This document shows positions 25,493 to 34,420 of a DNA stretch of 41,100 nucleotides, piece after piece. Numbering within the stretch: position 1 is the first letter of the stretch; each line of letters opens with the position of its first letter. The position numbers and the translations under genes were made by a program. The notes under the pieces are model-generated. The model saw only the letters and a list, made by a program, of their open reading frames with translations, did not search any database and was not told where the DNA came from. This DNA comes from an uncultured Clostridia bacterium (lineage in GTDB: Bacteria; Bacillota; Clostridia; Christensenellales; Borkfalkiaceae): assembly GCA_949878885.1 (NCBI GenBank), contig CATLBN010000017.1, positions 1 through 41,100 of the forward strand. The letters run 5' to 3'.

Positions 25493-26512
25493 ATGCAATC
25501 GGTAAAACAGCGCACGTTTGAAATAGAAAAAAACTTTCTCTCCGATTACGCTTGTAAATCATACGAAACGCGCGGCAGAGAACGTGAGGAATCGCAATGT
25601 TCGATGCGAACCGAGTTTCAACGCGATAGGGACAGAATAATTTACTGTAAAGCGTTCAGGCGCTTAAAAAATAAAACGCAAGTATTTTTTTCGCCTGAAG
25701 GCGACCATTACATAACGCGTTTAACGCATACTCTCGACGTTGCGCAAATTGCACGCAGTCTTGCGCGAATGCTGTGTTTAAACGAAGATTTGGCGGAAGC
25801 AATAGCTTTGGGACACGATCTCGGACATACGCCGTTCGGACATAGCGGCGAGCGTATTTTAAATAAATTATCTCCAAACGGATTTGAACACAACGTACAG
25901 TCTGTGCGTGTGGTCGACGTTCTAGAAAAAGACGGCAGGGGTTTGAATTTAACTTTCGAAGTCCGCGACGGAATTTTAAATCATAAAAAAAGCGGTAAAC
26001 CTTCAACGTTAGAAGGCAAGTGCGTGTCGCTTGCAGACAGAATCGCATACATAAACCACGATTTGGACGACGCCGTGCGCGCCGGAATTTTAAAAATGAA
26101 CGATATACCAAAGGAGATACGCGACGTTTTGGGTAATTCTTCGCGCGAGCGTATAAACACCGCAATATCTTCGGTATATAAGTTTTCGCGCGGAAAAAAC
26201 ACCGTGGGTATGGAAAAAAACGTTGAAACAGCCAGCGAAGATTTGCGTGCGTTTATGTTTAACAAGGTATATTTTTCGGAATCGGCAAAAGGCGAAGAAC
26301 TTAAAGCCGAGCGTATGTTAACCGAAATGTACGGATATTTTGTTAAAAATCCGCAAGCTTTGCCCCAAACGTATTTAAAAATTTATGAAAACAGCGGCGA
26401 AAACGCGGCGGTTTGCGATTATCTTTCTTCTATGACAGACCGCTACGCCGTTTATATGTTCAATAAAATTTTTGTACCTAAAGGCTGGACTTTTATTGAC
26501 GAAAATAACTGA
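25493..26512 (+). CDS. dgt: dGTP triphosphohydrolase-like HD protein
   Basis: Hydrolyses dNTP to deoxynucleoside and triphosphate. 339 residues, the shorter Dgt subtype. N-terminal RDRDRIIYCKAFRRLKNKTQ and VFFSPEGDHYITRLTHTLDV carry the family signature and the first HD His; ALGHDLGHTPFGHSGERIL gives the HD pair and the nearby His; SLADRIAYINHDLDDAVRAG carries the last metal Asp. The start is ATG 25493 with AAGGAAGG just upstream; a longer in-frame start inside the SDR gene is rejected. It is followed after 2 bases by dnaG, a typical dgt-dnaG-rpoD order. Confidence 0.93.
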   Translation: MQSVKQRTFEIEKNFLSDYACKSYETRGREREESQCSMRTEFQRDRDRIIYCKAFRRLKNKTQVFFSPEGDHYITRLTHTLDVAQIARSLARMLCLNEDLAEAIALGHDLGHTPFGHSGERILNKLSPNGFEHNVQSVRVVDVLEKDGRGLNLTFEVRDGILNHKKSGKPSTLEGKCVSLADRIAYINHDLDDAVRAGILKMNDIPKEIRDVLGNSSRERINTAISSVYKFSRGKNTVGMEKNVETASEDLRAFMFNKVYFSESAKGEELKAERMLTEMYGYFVKNPQALPQTYLKIYENSGENAAVCDYLSSMTDRYAVYMFNKIFVPKGWTFIDENN

Positions 26513-26514
26513 TT

Positions 26515-28305
26515 ATGGCAAGTGAACTGCAGGAGTTTTTAATAACTCTAAAAGAAAAAACAGATATTGTAGACGTTGCAGGCGGATACGTTACTTTGGA
26601 AAGACGGGGAGGAAGCTATTGGGCTTGCTGTCCGTTTCATCACGAAAAAACGCCGTCGTTTGCAATTAACCAATCCGACCAATATTATCATTGCTTCGGC
26701 TGCGGCGAATCTGGCGACGTAATCAAATTTGTATGCAATATGGAAAACGTCGACTTTATGGACGGCGTTAAAATTCTTGCGGAAAGAGCAAATCTTACCG
26801 TTCCTCAAACAGGGTTCGACAGCCGTAAAACGGTAGAAACCAAGCGCAAACGCGACGCAATTTTAAATATTTTAAACGATTGCGCACATTTTTATTTAAA
26901 AAATCTCAATTCGGGAAATGCCGAAGAACATATAAATTACATATTAAACCGTAAAATTCCGTCAAATATAGTAAGAAAATTCGGTTTGGGCGCAAGTCTT
27001 AATTTCAGAGATTTACCTGCGTATCTGCTGTCTAAGGGATATTCAAAACAAGACATAGTAGACAGCGGCGCCGTAAACGAAGTTGACGGTAAACTTTCCG
27101 ACGCGCAGGGCGGCAGATTGATTTTTCCAATAATTAACGCTTTGGACGAAGTTGTGGGCTTCGGCGGCAGAATACTCGTTAAAAAGGATATTGCAAAATA
27201 CAAAAACACCAAAGAAACGGTTGTTTTTAATAAAAGTAAAACTCTTTATAACATAAATCTTTTAAAAAAGCTTAAAAGAGAGCAAACTATAAGCAGCGTG
27301 ATTATCGTAGAAGGCTATATGGATACTATTTCACTGTATCAAGCCGGATTTAAAAACGTTGTTGCAAGTATGGGAACTTCGCTTACAAAAGAACAGGCAA
27401 GACTGTTAAAACGATATACCGACAACGTTTTTATAAGCTACGACGGCGACGGTGCGGGTCAGAAAGCTAATATGCGCGGTTTGGAAATTCTTAAAAGCGA
27501 GGGGCTTAACGTAAAAGTTGTGCCTTTGCCTGAGGGATTGGACCCCGACGACGTTATAAAGCAGCGCGGGACCGACGGATACAGTAAATGTCTTGACGCC
27601 GCTATGCCGTTGATAGATTTTAAATTAAACGCGTTGGGCAAAACTTTCGATTTAACAAAAAGCGAAGATAAACGCAGGTTTGCCTCCGCTGCGGTAAAAG
27701 TAATTAAAAGCGCAGACAGCGCCGCCGAGCAGGAAGATTTGCTAAAAGATTTGCGCGATAAAACAGGTTTTACCTACGAATCTTTAAAACGCGACTTAAA
27801 TTCGGCGCCTGCACAGCTTGCAGCGGCGCAGCCCGAACGACCTGTCCGCAGCGACAACGCCTCGTCCAATTTAACGGCTTCGAGATTTGTGATTGCCGCG
27901 TTTTTGTTCGGCGCTAAGTTTGCCGAAGACGAAAATTTAGACGACGTGCCCTGGCGTTCTGAAGTGCACGAAATTATAGCAAGATATATAAAAGGCAAAC
28001 GGCTAATGGGCGAGCGCGTTCAGCCTGCCGAATTGTTTGAATTTTTTGAAGACAATTCACAAGAATATAAAGAGTTGGGCTTCATTTTCGATTATTCCGA
28101 CGGCGGCAAGCTTTCAGGCGAGGTCGGTCAAAAATATTTTTACGATTGTTTGAAAACGCTGCGTTTGGCGTATGCAGACGATAAAATCGCAGAAATCACT
28201 GCGTTGACAAAAACAGAAACGGACGCGGCTGAGCGCTTGCGACTCGCAGAAGAATTGCAAAAACTTTTAGAGCAAAAGAAAAAAATAAAAAGCGGAGAGA
28301 GATAA
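26515..28305 (+). CDS. dnaG: DNA primase
   Basis: Makes RNA primers at the replication fork. 596 residues. The N-terminal zinc finger reads [11 protein letters not shown] followed by [10 protein letters not shown] (about residues 40-66). The TOPRIM core has [20 protein letters not shown] (about 263-282) and [10 protein letters not shown] (about 307). The C-terminal helicase-binding domain is divergent, as usual. No SD is visible before the ATG two bases after dgt, so it probably depends on coupling. Its stop TAA overlaps the rpoD ATG by one base (TAATG). Confidence 0.96.
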   Translation: MASELQEFLITLKEKTDIVDVAGGYVTLERRGGSYWACCPFHHEKTPSFAINQSDQYYHCFGCGESGDVIKFVCNMENVDFMDGVKILAERANLTVPQTGFDSRKTVETKRKRDAILNILNDCAHFYLKNLNSGNAEEHINYILNRKIPSNIVRKFGLGASLNFRDLPAYLLSKGYSKQDIVDSGAVNEVDGKLSDAQGGRLIFPIINALDEVVGFGGRILVKKDIAKYKNTKETVVFNKSKTLYNINLLKKLKREQTISSVIIVEGYMDTISLYQAGFKNVVASMGTSLTKEQARLLKRYTDNVFISYDGDGAGQKANMRGLEILKSEGLNVKVVPLPEGLDPDDVIKQRGTDGYSKCLDAAMPLIDFKLNALGKTFDLTKSEDKRRFASAAVKVIKSADSAAEQEDLLKDLRDKTGFTYESLKRDLNSAPAQLAAAQPERPVRSDNASSNLTASRFVIAAFLFGAKFAEDENLDDVPWRSEVHEIIARYIKGKRLMGERVQPAELFEFFEDNSQEYKELGFIFDYSDGGKLSGEVGQKYFYDCLKTLRLAYADDKIAEITALTKTETDAAERLRLAEELQKLLEQKKKIKSGER

Positions 28306-29363
28306 TGAATTTATCCGAACAGAAATTAAACGAAATTTTAAAACACATAATCGACACGTACGGTTCTAAGGGTTCGATAACTACCAATACGCTGTGCGAT
28401 ATTATGGAAAAATACGAAACAACGCCCGCGCAAATGGATTTTGTTTATAAATCCATAGCGGAAGCCGGTATTCAGATAATTGACGAAGCGGAACGCGACA
28501 AAGAACTTTACGAACAGGCTCTGTCCGATATCGGCTTGGACGACCCCGTTAAAATGTATTTGAAAGATATCGGCAGGGTGCCGCTTCTTTCCGCAGACGA
28601 CGAAATAGAGCTTGCGCGCAGAATGCAGGAAGGCGACGAAGAAGCAAAAAAGAAGTTGTCCGAAGCCAATTTAAGGCTTGTTGTTTCCATAGCAAAACGT
28701 TACGTAGGCCGCGGTATGCTGTTCCTTGATTTAATTCAGGAAGGTAATTTGGGGCTTATGAAAGCCGTTGAAAAGTTCGACTATCAAAAGGGCTTTAAAT
28801 TCTCTACTTATGCCACTTGGTGGATAAGGCAGGCAATAACCCGTGCAATCGCCGATCAGGCGCGCACAATCCGTATCCCCGTGCATATGGTGGAAACAAT
28901 AAACAAATTAACAAGAGTATCGCGTATTCTTTTGCAGAAATACGGCAGAGAACCTACGCCTGCGGAAATTGCAAAAGAGATGAATATAACCGAGGAGCGT
29001 GTAAGAGAAATTCAGAAGATTGCGCAAGACCCCGTATCTTTGGAAACGCCCATCGGCGAAGAAGAAGACAGTCATATAGGCGATTTCGTGGAAGACGAAT
29101 CCAGCGTTACTCCTTCCGACAGCGTTGCAACCACAATGCTTAAAGAAACGCTTTTAAACGTTTTAAACAGCTTAACTCCGCGCGAAGAAAAAGTTTTAAG
29201 GCTGCGTTACGGTGTAGACGACGGAAGACCCAGAACACTTGAAGAAGTAGGCAGAGAATTCAACGTTACCCGTGAGAGAATCCGTCAGATAGAAGCCAAA
29301 GCACTTAGAAAACTGCGTCATCCTTCACGTTCAAAACATCTTAAAGACTTTTTGGATACTTGA
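28305..29363 (+). CDS. rpoD: Housekeeping RNA polymerase sigma factor (RpoD/SigA)
   Basis: Primary sigma factor. 352 residues. A short region 1.1-like segment (about 1-70) precedes region 1.2 ([20 protein letters not shown]). Region 2 contains [18 protein letters not shown] and [20 protein letters not shown] for -10 recognition; region 3 contains [14 protein letters not shown]; region 4.2 has [20 protein letters not shown] for -35 recognition. The TTGACA/TATAAT promoters seen throughout the window are what this factor would read. It is coupled to dnaG, the conserved macromolecular synthesis arrangement. Confidence 0.97.
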   Translation: MNLSEQKLNEILKHIIDTYGSKGSITTNTLCDIMEKYETTPAQMDFVYKSIAEAGIQIIDEAERDKELYEQALSDIGLDDPVKMYLKDIGRVPLLSADDEIELARRMQEGDEEAKKKLSEANLRLVVSIAKRYVGRGMLFLDLIQEGNLGLMKAVEKFDYQKGFKFSTYATWWIRQAITRAIADQARTIRIPVHMVETINKLTRVSRILLQKYGREPTPAEIAKEMNITEERVREIQKIAQDPVSLETPIGEEEDSHIGDFVEDESSVTPSDSVATTMLKETLLNVLNSLTPREEKVLRLRYGVDDGRPRTLEEVGREFNVTRERIRQIEAKALRKLRHPSRSKHLKDFLDT

Positions 29364-29365
29364 CA

Positions 29366-30010
29366 ATGGACAGGATAAAAAAGCTTTGCGGATTTTTGGA
29401 TAAATGCGAAAGCTTTGCGGATATAGGCTGCGACCACGGCTATTGTACGCTTTATATGCTTAAAAACGGTCTTTGCAAAACCGCAGTAATAGCAGACATA
29501 AGCGACAAATGTTTAAATAAAGCCGAACGTTTGCTTTCGGATTATATAAAATGCGGCAGAGTAAGTTCTGTTTGCTGTAACGGTTTAAAGGAAATAAGCC
29601 CTGATATTTCGCAGGTTTTAATTGCGGGAATTGGCGGAGAAGAAATTGTAAATATACTTAAAACGGCATATATTCCCGTATCTTTCGTTTTCCAGCCTAT
29701 GAAAAACGTGCAGAAACTGCGCGAATATCTTATAGCTTGCGGCGCTGAAATAACATTGGACAAGCCGTTTGAAAGCGGCGGCAAATTCTATTACGTAATA
29801 AAGGGCATTGCAAACGGCAAAAGTGAATATACCCGTGCTCAATTAGCTTTCGGAAAAGATTTAAATTGTGCCGAAACTAAGGCATATATGGGGGTTGAGC
29901 TGCAAAAATTGCTGCAATATTCAAAGCGTAAGATGTCGGATGTACACCAAGCGGAAATTAATAACCGCATAACTTTTATTCAAAAGGTATTGCAAAATGA
30001 AATTAAATGA
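29366..30010 (+). CDS. trmK: tRNA (adenine(22)-N1)-methyltransferase TrmK
   Basis: Methylates A22 in the D-arm of tRNAs using SAM. 214 residues. SAM motif I is FADIGCDHGYCTLYMLK (about residues 15-31); ADISDKCLNKAERLL gives motif II and VLIAGIGGEEIV (about 89) motif IV. The start ATG 29366 is preferred to a TTG at 29360. It follows rpoD by 2 bases and overlaps the Nif3-like gene by 14 bases; rpoD-trmK-nif3 (yqfN-yqfO) is a conserved Bacillota order, which strengthens the call. Confidence 0.92.
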   Translation: MDRIKKLCGFLDKCESFADIGCDHGYCTLYMLKNGLCKTAVIADISDKCLNKAERLLSDYIKCGRVSSVCCNGLKEISPDISQVLIAGIGGEEIVNILKTAYIPVSFVFQPMKNVQKLREYLIACGAEITLDKPFESGGKFYYVIKGIANGKSEYTRAQLAFGKDLNCAETKAYMGVELQKLLQYSKRKMSDVHQAEINNRITFIQKVLQNEIK

Positions 30011-30782
30011 AGTTTTTTCGATGCTTGAAGAAATAGCGCCCGTTGCGCTTTCAAACGAATTTTGCGCAAAGTACGGCGCATACGACAACAGCGGCATTAT
30101 AATAAACAGCGGTAATTCGGTAACGGGCATACTGTTTTCGCTTGATTTTTCTTTAAAAGCGGTTGAGGAATGCAAGCGCCTTAAATATAATTTGATAGTA
30201 ACGCATCATCCTGCGATTTACGGCGGCATAAAGCGAATCAATCCAGATTGCGACGCGCAGTCAAACGCTATAACTCAGTGTATAAAATTGGGGATTTCGG
30301 TAATTTCAATGCACTTGAACTTCGATGCGGCGCCCAAGGGCATAGACTATTATTTAATGCGCGGCTTGGGCGGAATAAACTGCGTTGTATTAAATACTCT
30401 CGAAAACGGCGGATACGGCAGAGTTTTTAACGTGGAAGAAACTTTATTTAACGAATACGCAAAAAAAATCGGCAGGGAATTTAAAACCGAACGGGCGCTG
30501 TTTTACGGCAGCGGTTCAAAAAAAGTAAACAAAGTCGCGTCGTTTTGCGGAGCCGGCAGCAGCGATAAAACAATAGCGTTTGCAAAACAAAACGCAGCCG
30601 ACGTGTACGTTTCGGCAGATATGAAACATCACGAAATTTCCGATTTGCTGGAAAACGGAATAAACGTAATACATATAACGCATTATGCGTCCGAAGCTTA
30701 CGGTTTTGAAAAAATATATGAAGAATTGAAAGTTAAACTTTCCGTTGCTTCGGCTTTTTTTACCGATAAAGCTCTAATATAA
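29997..30782 (+). CDS. Nif3-like dinuclear metal centre protein
   Basis: Member of the NIF3/YqfO/DUF34 family, 261 residues, without the extra CutA-like insertion of long YqfO. The dinuclear metal ligands are visible in VTHHPAIYGGIKRI (about residue 63), SMHLNFDAAPKGID (about 102) and the C-terminal DMKHHEISDLLENG and ITHYASE. Biochemical role is unsettled; GTP cyclohydrolase-like folate chemistry and metal handling have been proposed for the family. It overlaps trmK by 14 bases. Confidence 0.9.
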   Translation: MKLNEVFSMLEEIAPVALSNEFCAKYGAYDNSGIIINSGNSVTGILFSLDFSLKAVEECKRLKYNLIVTHHPAIYGGIKRINPDCDAQSNAITQCIKLGISVISMHLNFDAAPKGIDYYLMRGLGGINCVVLNTLENGGYGRVFNVEETLFNEYAKKIGREFKTERALFYGSGSKKVNKVASFCGAGSSDKTIAFAKQNAADVYVSADMKHHEISDLLENGINVIHITHYASEAYGFEKIYEELKVKLSVASAFFTDKALI

Positions 30783-30806
30783 ACAATAACCTTAAAAGGA
30801 GTAAAT

Positions 30807-31505
30807 ATGGCACAGGAACAACTTTTGAAGTATCAGCAGGAAGATTCCAAACTTTTGGATTTGGAGCGCGAAGCGGCAAATTCCGAAGAAAGAAAAAACT
30901 TTACGCAAGCCAAGGCTTTTTTAACAAAAGCGCCGGAAAAGCTTGAAGCGTTGGAAGCAAAGGCGGTAGAACTTTCCCGTCTTGCCGAACAGCTCAGCAA
31001 ACAGTATTCTGAAATTTCGGATACATTAAAAGATTTCGAAAGCATTGACGAGCTTGCCTTGGGCGGAACAGAAATTTCTTTTTATAAAAAGAACGTTTTG
31101 CAGATTACGGAAAGGCTTAAAAGTATACGGGCGGAAATTTCTTCGCTTACCAAAGCGGTAAAAGACGCCGACGAAGAATATAAGGCGTTAAAGAAAAAGA
31201 CAATTTCAATGCAAAAGCAGTATGCGGAATATTCGGAAACGTATAAAAATTATAAGGAAACAAAACTTAAAGAAATGGAAGCCGTAAAAGCCGAACTTGC
31301 AAAACTTGCAAAGGGCATAGACCCTGCGGTAATGCAAAAGTATCAGGCAAAGCGCAGCGAGCGGATTTTTCCTATATTGTGCGCGGTAAAGGACGGACGA
31401 TGTTCTAAATGCGGCACCGAACTTTCATTAAGCGGTAAAGAAAAAATTTCTTCCGGCGACGTTATCGAGTGCGATAACTGCCACAGATTTTTATTCAAGG
31501 ACTAA
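30807..31505 (+). CDS. Coiled-coil protein with C-terminal C4 zinc ribbon
   Basis: A 232-residue protein with two parts. Residues 1-185 are highly charged heptad-like helices forming a long antiparallel coiled coil (LEALEAKAVELSRLAEQLSK and similar). Residues about 190-232 hold a zinc ribbon: RCSKCGTELS then ECDNCHRFLF, a CxxC pair plus a CxxC pair. Bacterial homologues (CT398/YbgI-neighbour type, zf-RING_7) often sit next to Nif3, as here. The molecular role is not established. AAGGAG is 6-8 bases before the ATG, and a strong terminator closes the dgt-to-here operon. Confidence 0.87.
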   Translation: MAQEQLLKYQQEDSKLLDLEREAANSEERKNFTQAKAFLTKAPEKLEALEAKAVELSRLAEQLSKQYSEISDTLKDFESIDELALGGTEISFYKKNVLQITERLKSIRAEISSLTKAVKDADEEYKALKKKTISMQKQYAEYSETYKNYKETKLKEMEAVKAELAKLAKGIDPAVMQKYQAKRSERIFPILCAVKDGRCSKCGTELSLSGKEKISSGDVIECDNCHRFLFKD

Positions 31506-31517
31506 TCGTTTAAAACT

Positions 31518-31560
31518 AACCGCGATATTTGTGCAATGTGCACAAATATCGCGGTTTTAT
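31518..31560 (+). terminator. Terminator of the dnaG-rpoD operon
   Basis: A perfect 17-bp stem (31518-31534 with 31540-31556) around a 5-base loop, followed by TTTTAT. It begins 12 bases after the zinc-ribbon gene. Confidence 0.9.
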
Positions 31561-31561
31561 A

Positions 31562-31590
31562 TTGACAAAATGCGACAATTATAGTAAATT
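31562..31590 (+). promoter_or_regulatory. Promoter of the pseudoknot RNA
   Basis: TTGACA (31562-31567), 17-bp spacer, TAAATT (31585-31590). It starts immediately after the previous terminator and predicts a transcript beginning near 31596, the first base of the pseudoknot. Confidence 0.6.
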
Positions 31591-31595
31591 AATAA

Positions 31596-31691
31596 CACTC
31601 ACTACCGAGTGCTTATTGGTAGCGGCGGTAAAGCTGTAACAATAGGGAGAAAAAGACCGACCGACGGAATCCGTCGGTCGTTACTTTTTTG
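31596..31691 (+). ncRNA. Candidate small RNA with 5' H-type pseudoknot and intrinsic terminator
   Basis: No ORF explains this segment, yet it is bracketed by its own promoter and terminator. CACTC (31596-31600) pairs with GAGTG (31607-31611). The hairpin loop bases CTACC (31602-31606) pair with GGTAG (31618-31622), giving a compact two-stem pseudoknot with a 1-base and a 6-base loop. A possible small CGGC/GCTG hairpin follows, then an A/G-rich single-stranded stretch containing AATAGGGAGAAAAAG, then the terminator stem. Total about 95 nt. It does not match a riboswitch class I can name. The next gene has its own strong promoter, so this is more likely a free small RNA or an orphan sensor than a leader. 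Confidence 0.55.
31658..31690 (+). terminator. Terminator of the pseudoknot RNA
   Basis: CGACCGACGG (31658-31667) pairs perfectly with CCGTCGGTCG (31671-31680), loop AAT, followed by TTAC and six Ts. Confidence 0.88.
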
Positions 31692-31701
31692 TTGCGTTTT
31701 A

Positions 31702-31729
31702 TTGACAAATTTTATTATAAATTTATAAT
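31702..31729 (+). promoter_or_regulatory. Promoter of the SGNH hydrolase gene
   Basis: TTGACA (31702-31707), 16-bp spacer, TATAAT (31724-31729), both exact consensus. Predicted start about 31736, giving a leader of about 24 bases with a GGAGG site. Confidence 0.75.
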
Positions 31730-31759
31730 TATTTAAAAGCATTTTTGTGCGGAGGGTTT

Positions 31760-32443
31760 ATGAGCGGTTTCGGCGGTAAAAATTTACTTTTGTTAGGCGA
31801 CAGTATAATGTACGGTTCGGGCAACGGCGGCGTAGGAGTGGGCGAATATTTAAGCGCCGATTTGGGATTTAATTTAATAAAATACTGCGTGGGCGGCGCA
31901 AGAGTGGGATATCGCGAAGGCAAAAGCTGGGTTATTGAACAAGTTAAAAATGCAATCTCCCAAGGTGTTAAGGCAGATTATATAGTGCTTGACGGGTTTA
32001 CAAACGATTGCTGCAGGTCATCAGATGGCGTGCACGACGTTCCGCTTGGCGAAATTGCAGAAGGATACGAATGTTTTGATATTTTTGCGGTAGAAAAAAA
32101 TGATACAAATTTTTCAAACTGTCTGGAAAACGTTTTTGCAGCTCTTAAAAAATATTATCCCAAAGCAAAAATACTTTTCGTACGTCCGCATAAAATGGGC
32201 AAACGCGATAAAACAAGTCAAAAAATATACGGTGAACGTGCGGTTGAAATTTGCAGAAAATGGTCGGTTGAAGTTGCCGACATTTACAGTGAAAGCGCGC
32301 TTGACACTTTTTTGACTGAGCACCGCGACGCTTATACGTTCGACAGCTATAACCAAGGCTTCGGCGACTGCACTCATCCTAACGCAGAATGTTACAAAAA
32401 ATTTTATATGCCTATAATAGAACGTAAAATAAAAGAATTATAA
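31760..32443 (+). CDS. SGNH/GDSL-type hydrolase
   Basis: A 227-residue esterase-like protein without a signal peptide, so probably cytoplasmic. Block I is LLLGDSIMYGSGNGG with the nucleophile Ser in GDS (about residue 14), block III is DGFTNDCC with the oxyanion Asn, and block V is DCTHPNAE with the catalytic Asp and His. A GGAGGG site precedes ATG 31760; an upstream in-frame TTG is rejected. The gene stands alone between its own promoter and a large hairpin. Substrate is unknown; family members deacylate carbohydrates, lipids or peptidoglycan. Confidence 0.85.
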   Translation: MSGFGGKNLLLLGDSIMYGSGNGGVGVGEYLSADLGFNLIKYCVGGARVGYREGKSWVIEQVKNAISQGVKADYIVLDGFTNDCCRSSDGVHDVPLGEIAEGYECFDIFAVEKNDTNFSNCLENVFAALKKYYPKAKILFVRPHKMGKRDKTSQKIYGERAVEICRKWSVEVADIYSESALDTFLTEHRDAYTFDSYNQGFGDCTHPNAECYKKFYMPIIERKIKEL

Positions 32444-32462
32444 AAAATTCTTAAATTAAATC

Positions 32463-32503
32463 AAGCGAAAGCCGCGGGCAAATTAAGCCCGCGGCTTTCG
32501 CTT
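32463..32503. terminator. Shared hairpin between convergent SGNH and aspartyl-tRNA synthetase genes
   Basis: A perfect 17-bp stem (32463-32479 with 32487-32503) around a 7-base AT loop. It lies between two converging genes. Flanking T-runs are short on both strands, so it may act as a bidirectional terminator or a 3'-end stabiliser. Confidence 0.7.
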
Positions 32504-32547
32504 ATAAATTCCGTAAACGGCACATATTATGGGGTTAACTGCAAAGT

Positions 32548-33879
32548 TTACGGTAAAACTCTGTTTATATCTCTGGGGAACATAGCGGCATAGCGCACGT
32601 TTTTAAAGCCCAAAAGGTGCATAGTAAGTCTTTCCAAGCCCAAGCCCAAACCACCGTGAGGGGGCGCGCCGTACTTATGCAGCATAAGATAGGTTTCAAA
32701 TTCTTCGGGGTTCATTCCAAGCCGCTTCATTTTTTCAACCTGCATATTATAATCGTGAATTCGCTGTCCGCCGGAAGTAATTTCTATACCTCTGAAAAGC
32801 AGGTCAAATGAAAGAGTAACTTCCGCGTCTTCGGGGTCGTCCATTGTATAAAAAGGACGTTTTTTGGAAAGATAGTGTGTTACGAATAAAAAGTCTGAAT
32901 TAAACTGCTGTTTTGCCCATTTACCCAAAAACGCTTCTTCTTCGGGTTCAAAGTCTTTCATATCCGTAATGTTTTTAAGTTTTTTAACGCATAGCTCTTT
33001 TGCGTCTTTAAAGCGTATGCAGGGTATGGTTTCTATATTTGGTACGTCAACTTTCAGCAATTCAACTTCCGGCGCATATTCCGTTTTCAGCAGTTCGAAA
33101 ATATACTTTAACGCGCCCGTTTCCATATTCATAATATCGGTAAAACTTTCAATAAAGCCCATTTCAAAGTCCATCGAAATGTATTCGTTAAGATGTCTTG
33201 ACGTATCGTGGTGCTCCGCGCGGAAAACGGGTGCAATTTCAAACACCCTTTCATATACGGGTACAAGCGCCTGCTTATAAAGCTGCGGACTTTGCGCAAG
33301 ATAAACGGTTTTACCGAAGTAATCCAACTTAAATACGTTGGTTCCGCCTTCCGCGCCTGCAAAGTTTATTTTAGGCGAGTGAATTTCCGTAAAGCCCTGA
33401 CTTTGCAAATATTCTCTGAAACCGCGCTGAATGCCCTCTTGAATTTTAAAAATTGCGCGTTCTTTGGGGTTTCTAAGCGTAACGGGGCGGTTGTCAAGGT
33501 TTACCGACAAATCGCAAGTTACCTGTTTTTTTGAAATTACTACGGGCGGAATGGCGGCGGGGGTAGAAAGTACTTCTATGTTATGAATTTGCAATTCGTA
33601 TCTTTCCGAACCGTCGCGCGTTTCGCTTTTAACAACTTTTCCCGTAATTTTTGCCGAGCATTGTTCAACAACGTTTTCTGTAAGTCTGTAATCAGAAAAC
33701 TCCGGCGAATATACGCACTGAATAAGTTCGCGCGCCGTGCGCACCAAAACAAACGCAATGTCCGACATTTCCCTTATATTATGGATTGCGCCTTTAATAG
33801 TAACAACCTTGTTCAAATTATTTTTAAATTCGCTGTACGGAGTAGAGCTTTCGCTTATTATTCCCGTTATTTGCTGCAT
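32548..33879 (-). CDS. aspS: Archaeal/eukaryal-type aspartyl-tRNA synthetase, possibly non-discriminating
   Basis: Class II synthetase charging tRNA with aspartate. 443 residues, much shorter than the ~590-residue bacterial AspRS because the GAD insertion is absent. An OB-fold anticodon domain occupies about residues 15-105. The catalytic core has VFRAEHHDTSRHLNEYISMD (motif 2 with the archaeal RHLNE) and GLGLERLTMHLLG (motif 3). FAGAEGGTNVF and AQSPQLYKQ are AspRS-specific flipping and substrate loops. In Clostridia this type usually charges both tRNA-Asp and tRNA-Asn, with GatCAB amidating the latter; that part is inference. The gene is alone on the minus strand, divergent from the 6S RNA. 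Confidence 0.9.
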   Translation of the reverse strand: MQQITGIISESSTPYSEFKNNLNKVVTIKGAIHNIREMSDIAFVLVRTARELIQCVYSPEFSDYRLTENVVEQCSAKITGKVVKSETRDGSERYELQIHNIEVLSTPAAIPPVVISKKQVTCDLSVNLDNRPVTLRNPKERAIFKIQEGIQRGFREYLQSQGFTEIHSPKINFAGAEGGTNVFKLDYFGKTVYLAQSPQLYKQALVPVYERVFEIAPVFRAEHHDTSRHLNEYISMDFEMGFIESFTDIMNMETGALKYIFELLKTEYAPEVELLKVDVPNIETIPCIRFKDAKELCVKKLKNITDMKDFEPEEEAFLGKWAKQQFNSDFLFVTHYLSKKRPFYTMDDPEDAEVTLSFDLLFRGIEITSGGQRIHDYNMQVEKMKRLGMNPEEFETYLMLHKYGAPPHGGLGLGLERLTMHLLGFKNVRYAAMFPRDINRVLP

Positions 33880-34004
33880 AAAATGCCTCGTAAAAGTTTT
33901 TTTTAATTTTAAGTTATTTGCGCGTAAAAATCAAGTAAATATCAACTCTTGAAAAAATTTCTTTAAATAGAGTTATTAAGTAAATTTTTACTATTTTTTT
34001 CCGC

Positions 34005-34033
34005 TTGCATTTCATATTATAATAATATATACT
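34005..34033 (+). promoter_or_regulatory. Promoter of the 6S RNA gene
   Basis: TTGCAT (34005-34010), 17-bp spacer, TATACT (34028-34033), giving a start near 34040. It matches the position expected for the RNA below. Confidence 0.65.
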
Positions 34034-34039
34034 GATTAT

Positions 34040-34252
34040 AGCGAATGCTTTAATATTTAATCGTTTAAATGTCTGCGGTGTTCGTGATACGGGAAATTCG
34101 TAATCCACAAAGTAATTTAAGGGAGCGGTTTGTTCGCGGAAATAGGCAAGGTCTGCCGTTAGGCGGAAAGTCCGAAGTTTCGCTTCGCCGCACCCACCTG
34201 CGAGAAGCGGGTTAATACTTTTTCGTATCACGGCACAGGCGGATATTTTTTT
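34040..34252 (+). ncRNA. ssrS: 6S RNA
   Basis: Small RNA that binds the housekeeping RNA polymerase holoenzyme and mimics an open promoter. The 5' side carries GGTGTTCGTGATACGGG (34078-34094), whose TGTTCG and GTGATACG pair with CGTATCACGGCACAGG on the 3' side (34224-34239). Between them lie AGGCAAGGTCTGCCG, a hairpin GAAGTTTCGCTTC, and GCACCCACCTGCGAGAAGC, a layout and wording typical of Bacillota 6S RNA with its large central bubble. A T-run ends it at about 34252. The 5' end is placed from the promoter and may be processed to about 34060. No protein product is plausible here. Confidence 0.83.
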
Positions 34253-34362
34253 ATGTTTAAATAAAAATGTTTGTAATTTTGCTAATTTTTTCCAACTTAA
34301 CAATTTGATTTAAATTTTTTTGAAATTCTTTTTCAAATTTCGTTATTAATTAAAAAATAGTC
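34253..34362. other. AT-rich spacer between 6S RNA and the pectin operon
   Basis: About 110 bases of low-complexity A/T sequence. TTGAAATTC and TTTCAAATT inverted pieces (about 34319-34340) can form a weak hairpin. I see no gene. Confidence 0.4.
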
Positions 34363-34391
34363 TTGACATATAAAAAATATAGTGATAGAAT
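34363..34391 (+). promoter_or_regulatory. Promoter of the surface lipoprotein/pectate lyase operon
   Basis: TTGACA (34363-34368), 17-bp spacer, TAGAAT (34386-34391). Transcription would start near 34398, leaving a leader of about 147 bases. Confidence 0.7.
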
Positions 34392-34420
34392 TTAGTCGTT
34401 ATATTTCGGCAAATTTTTAT

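Noticed and set aside
33914-34303. 129-codon minus-strand frame upstream of aspS
   Set aside because: It covers the 6S RNA on the opposite strand. The 6S secondary structure explains the sequence better, and the translated product looks random.
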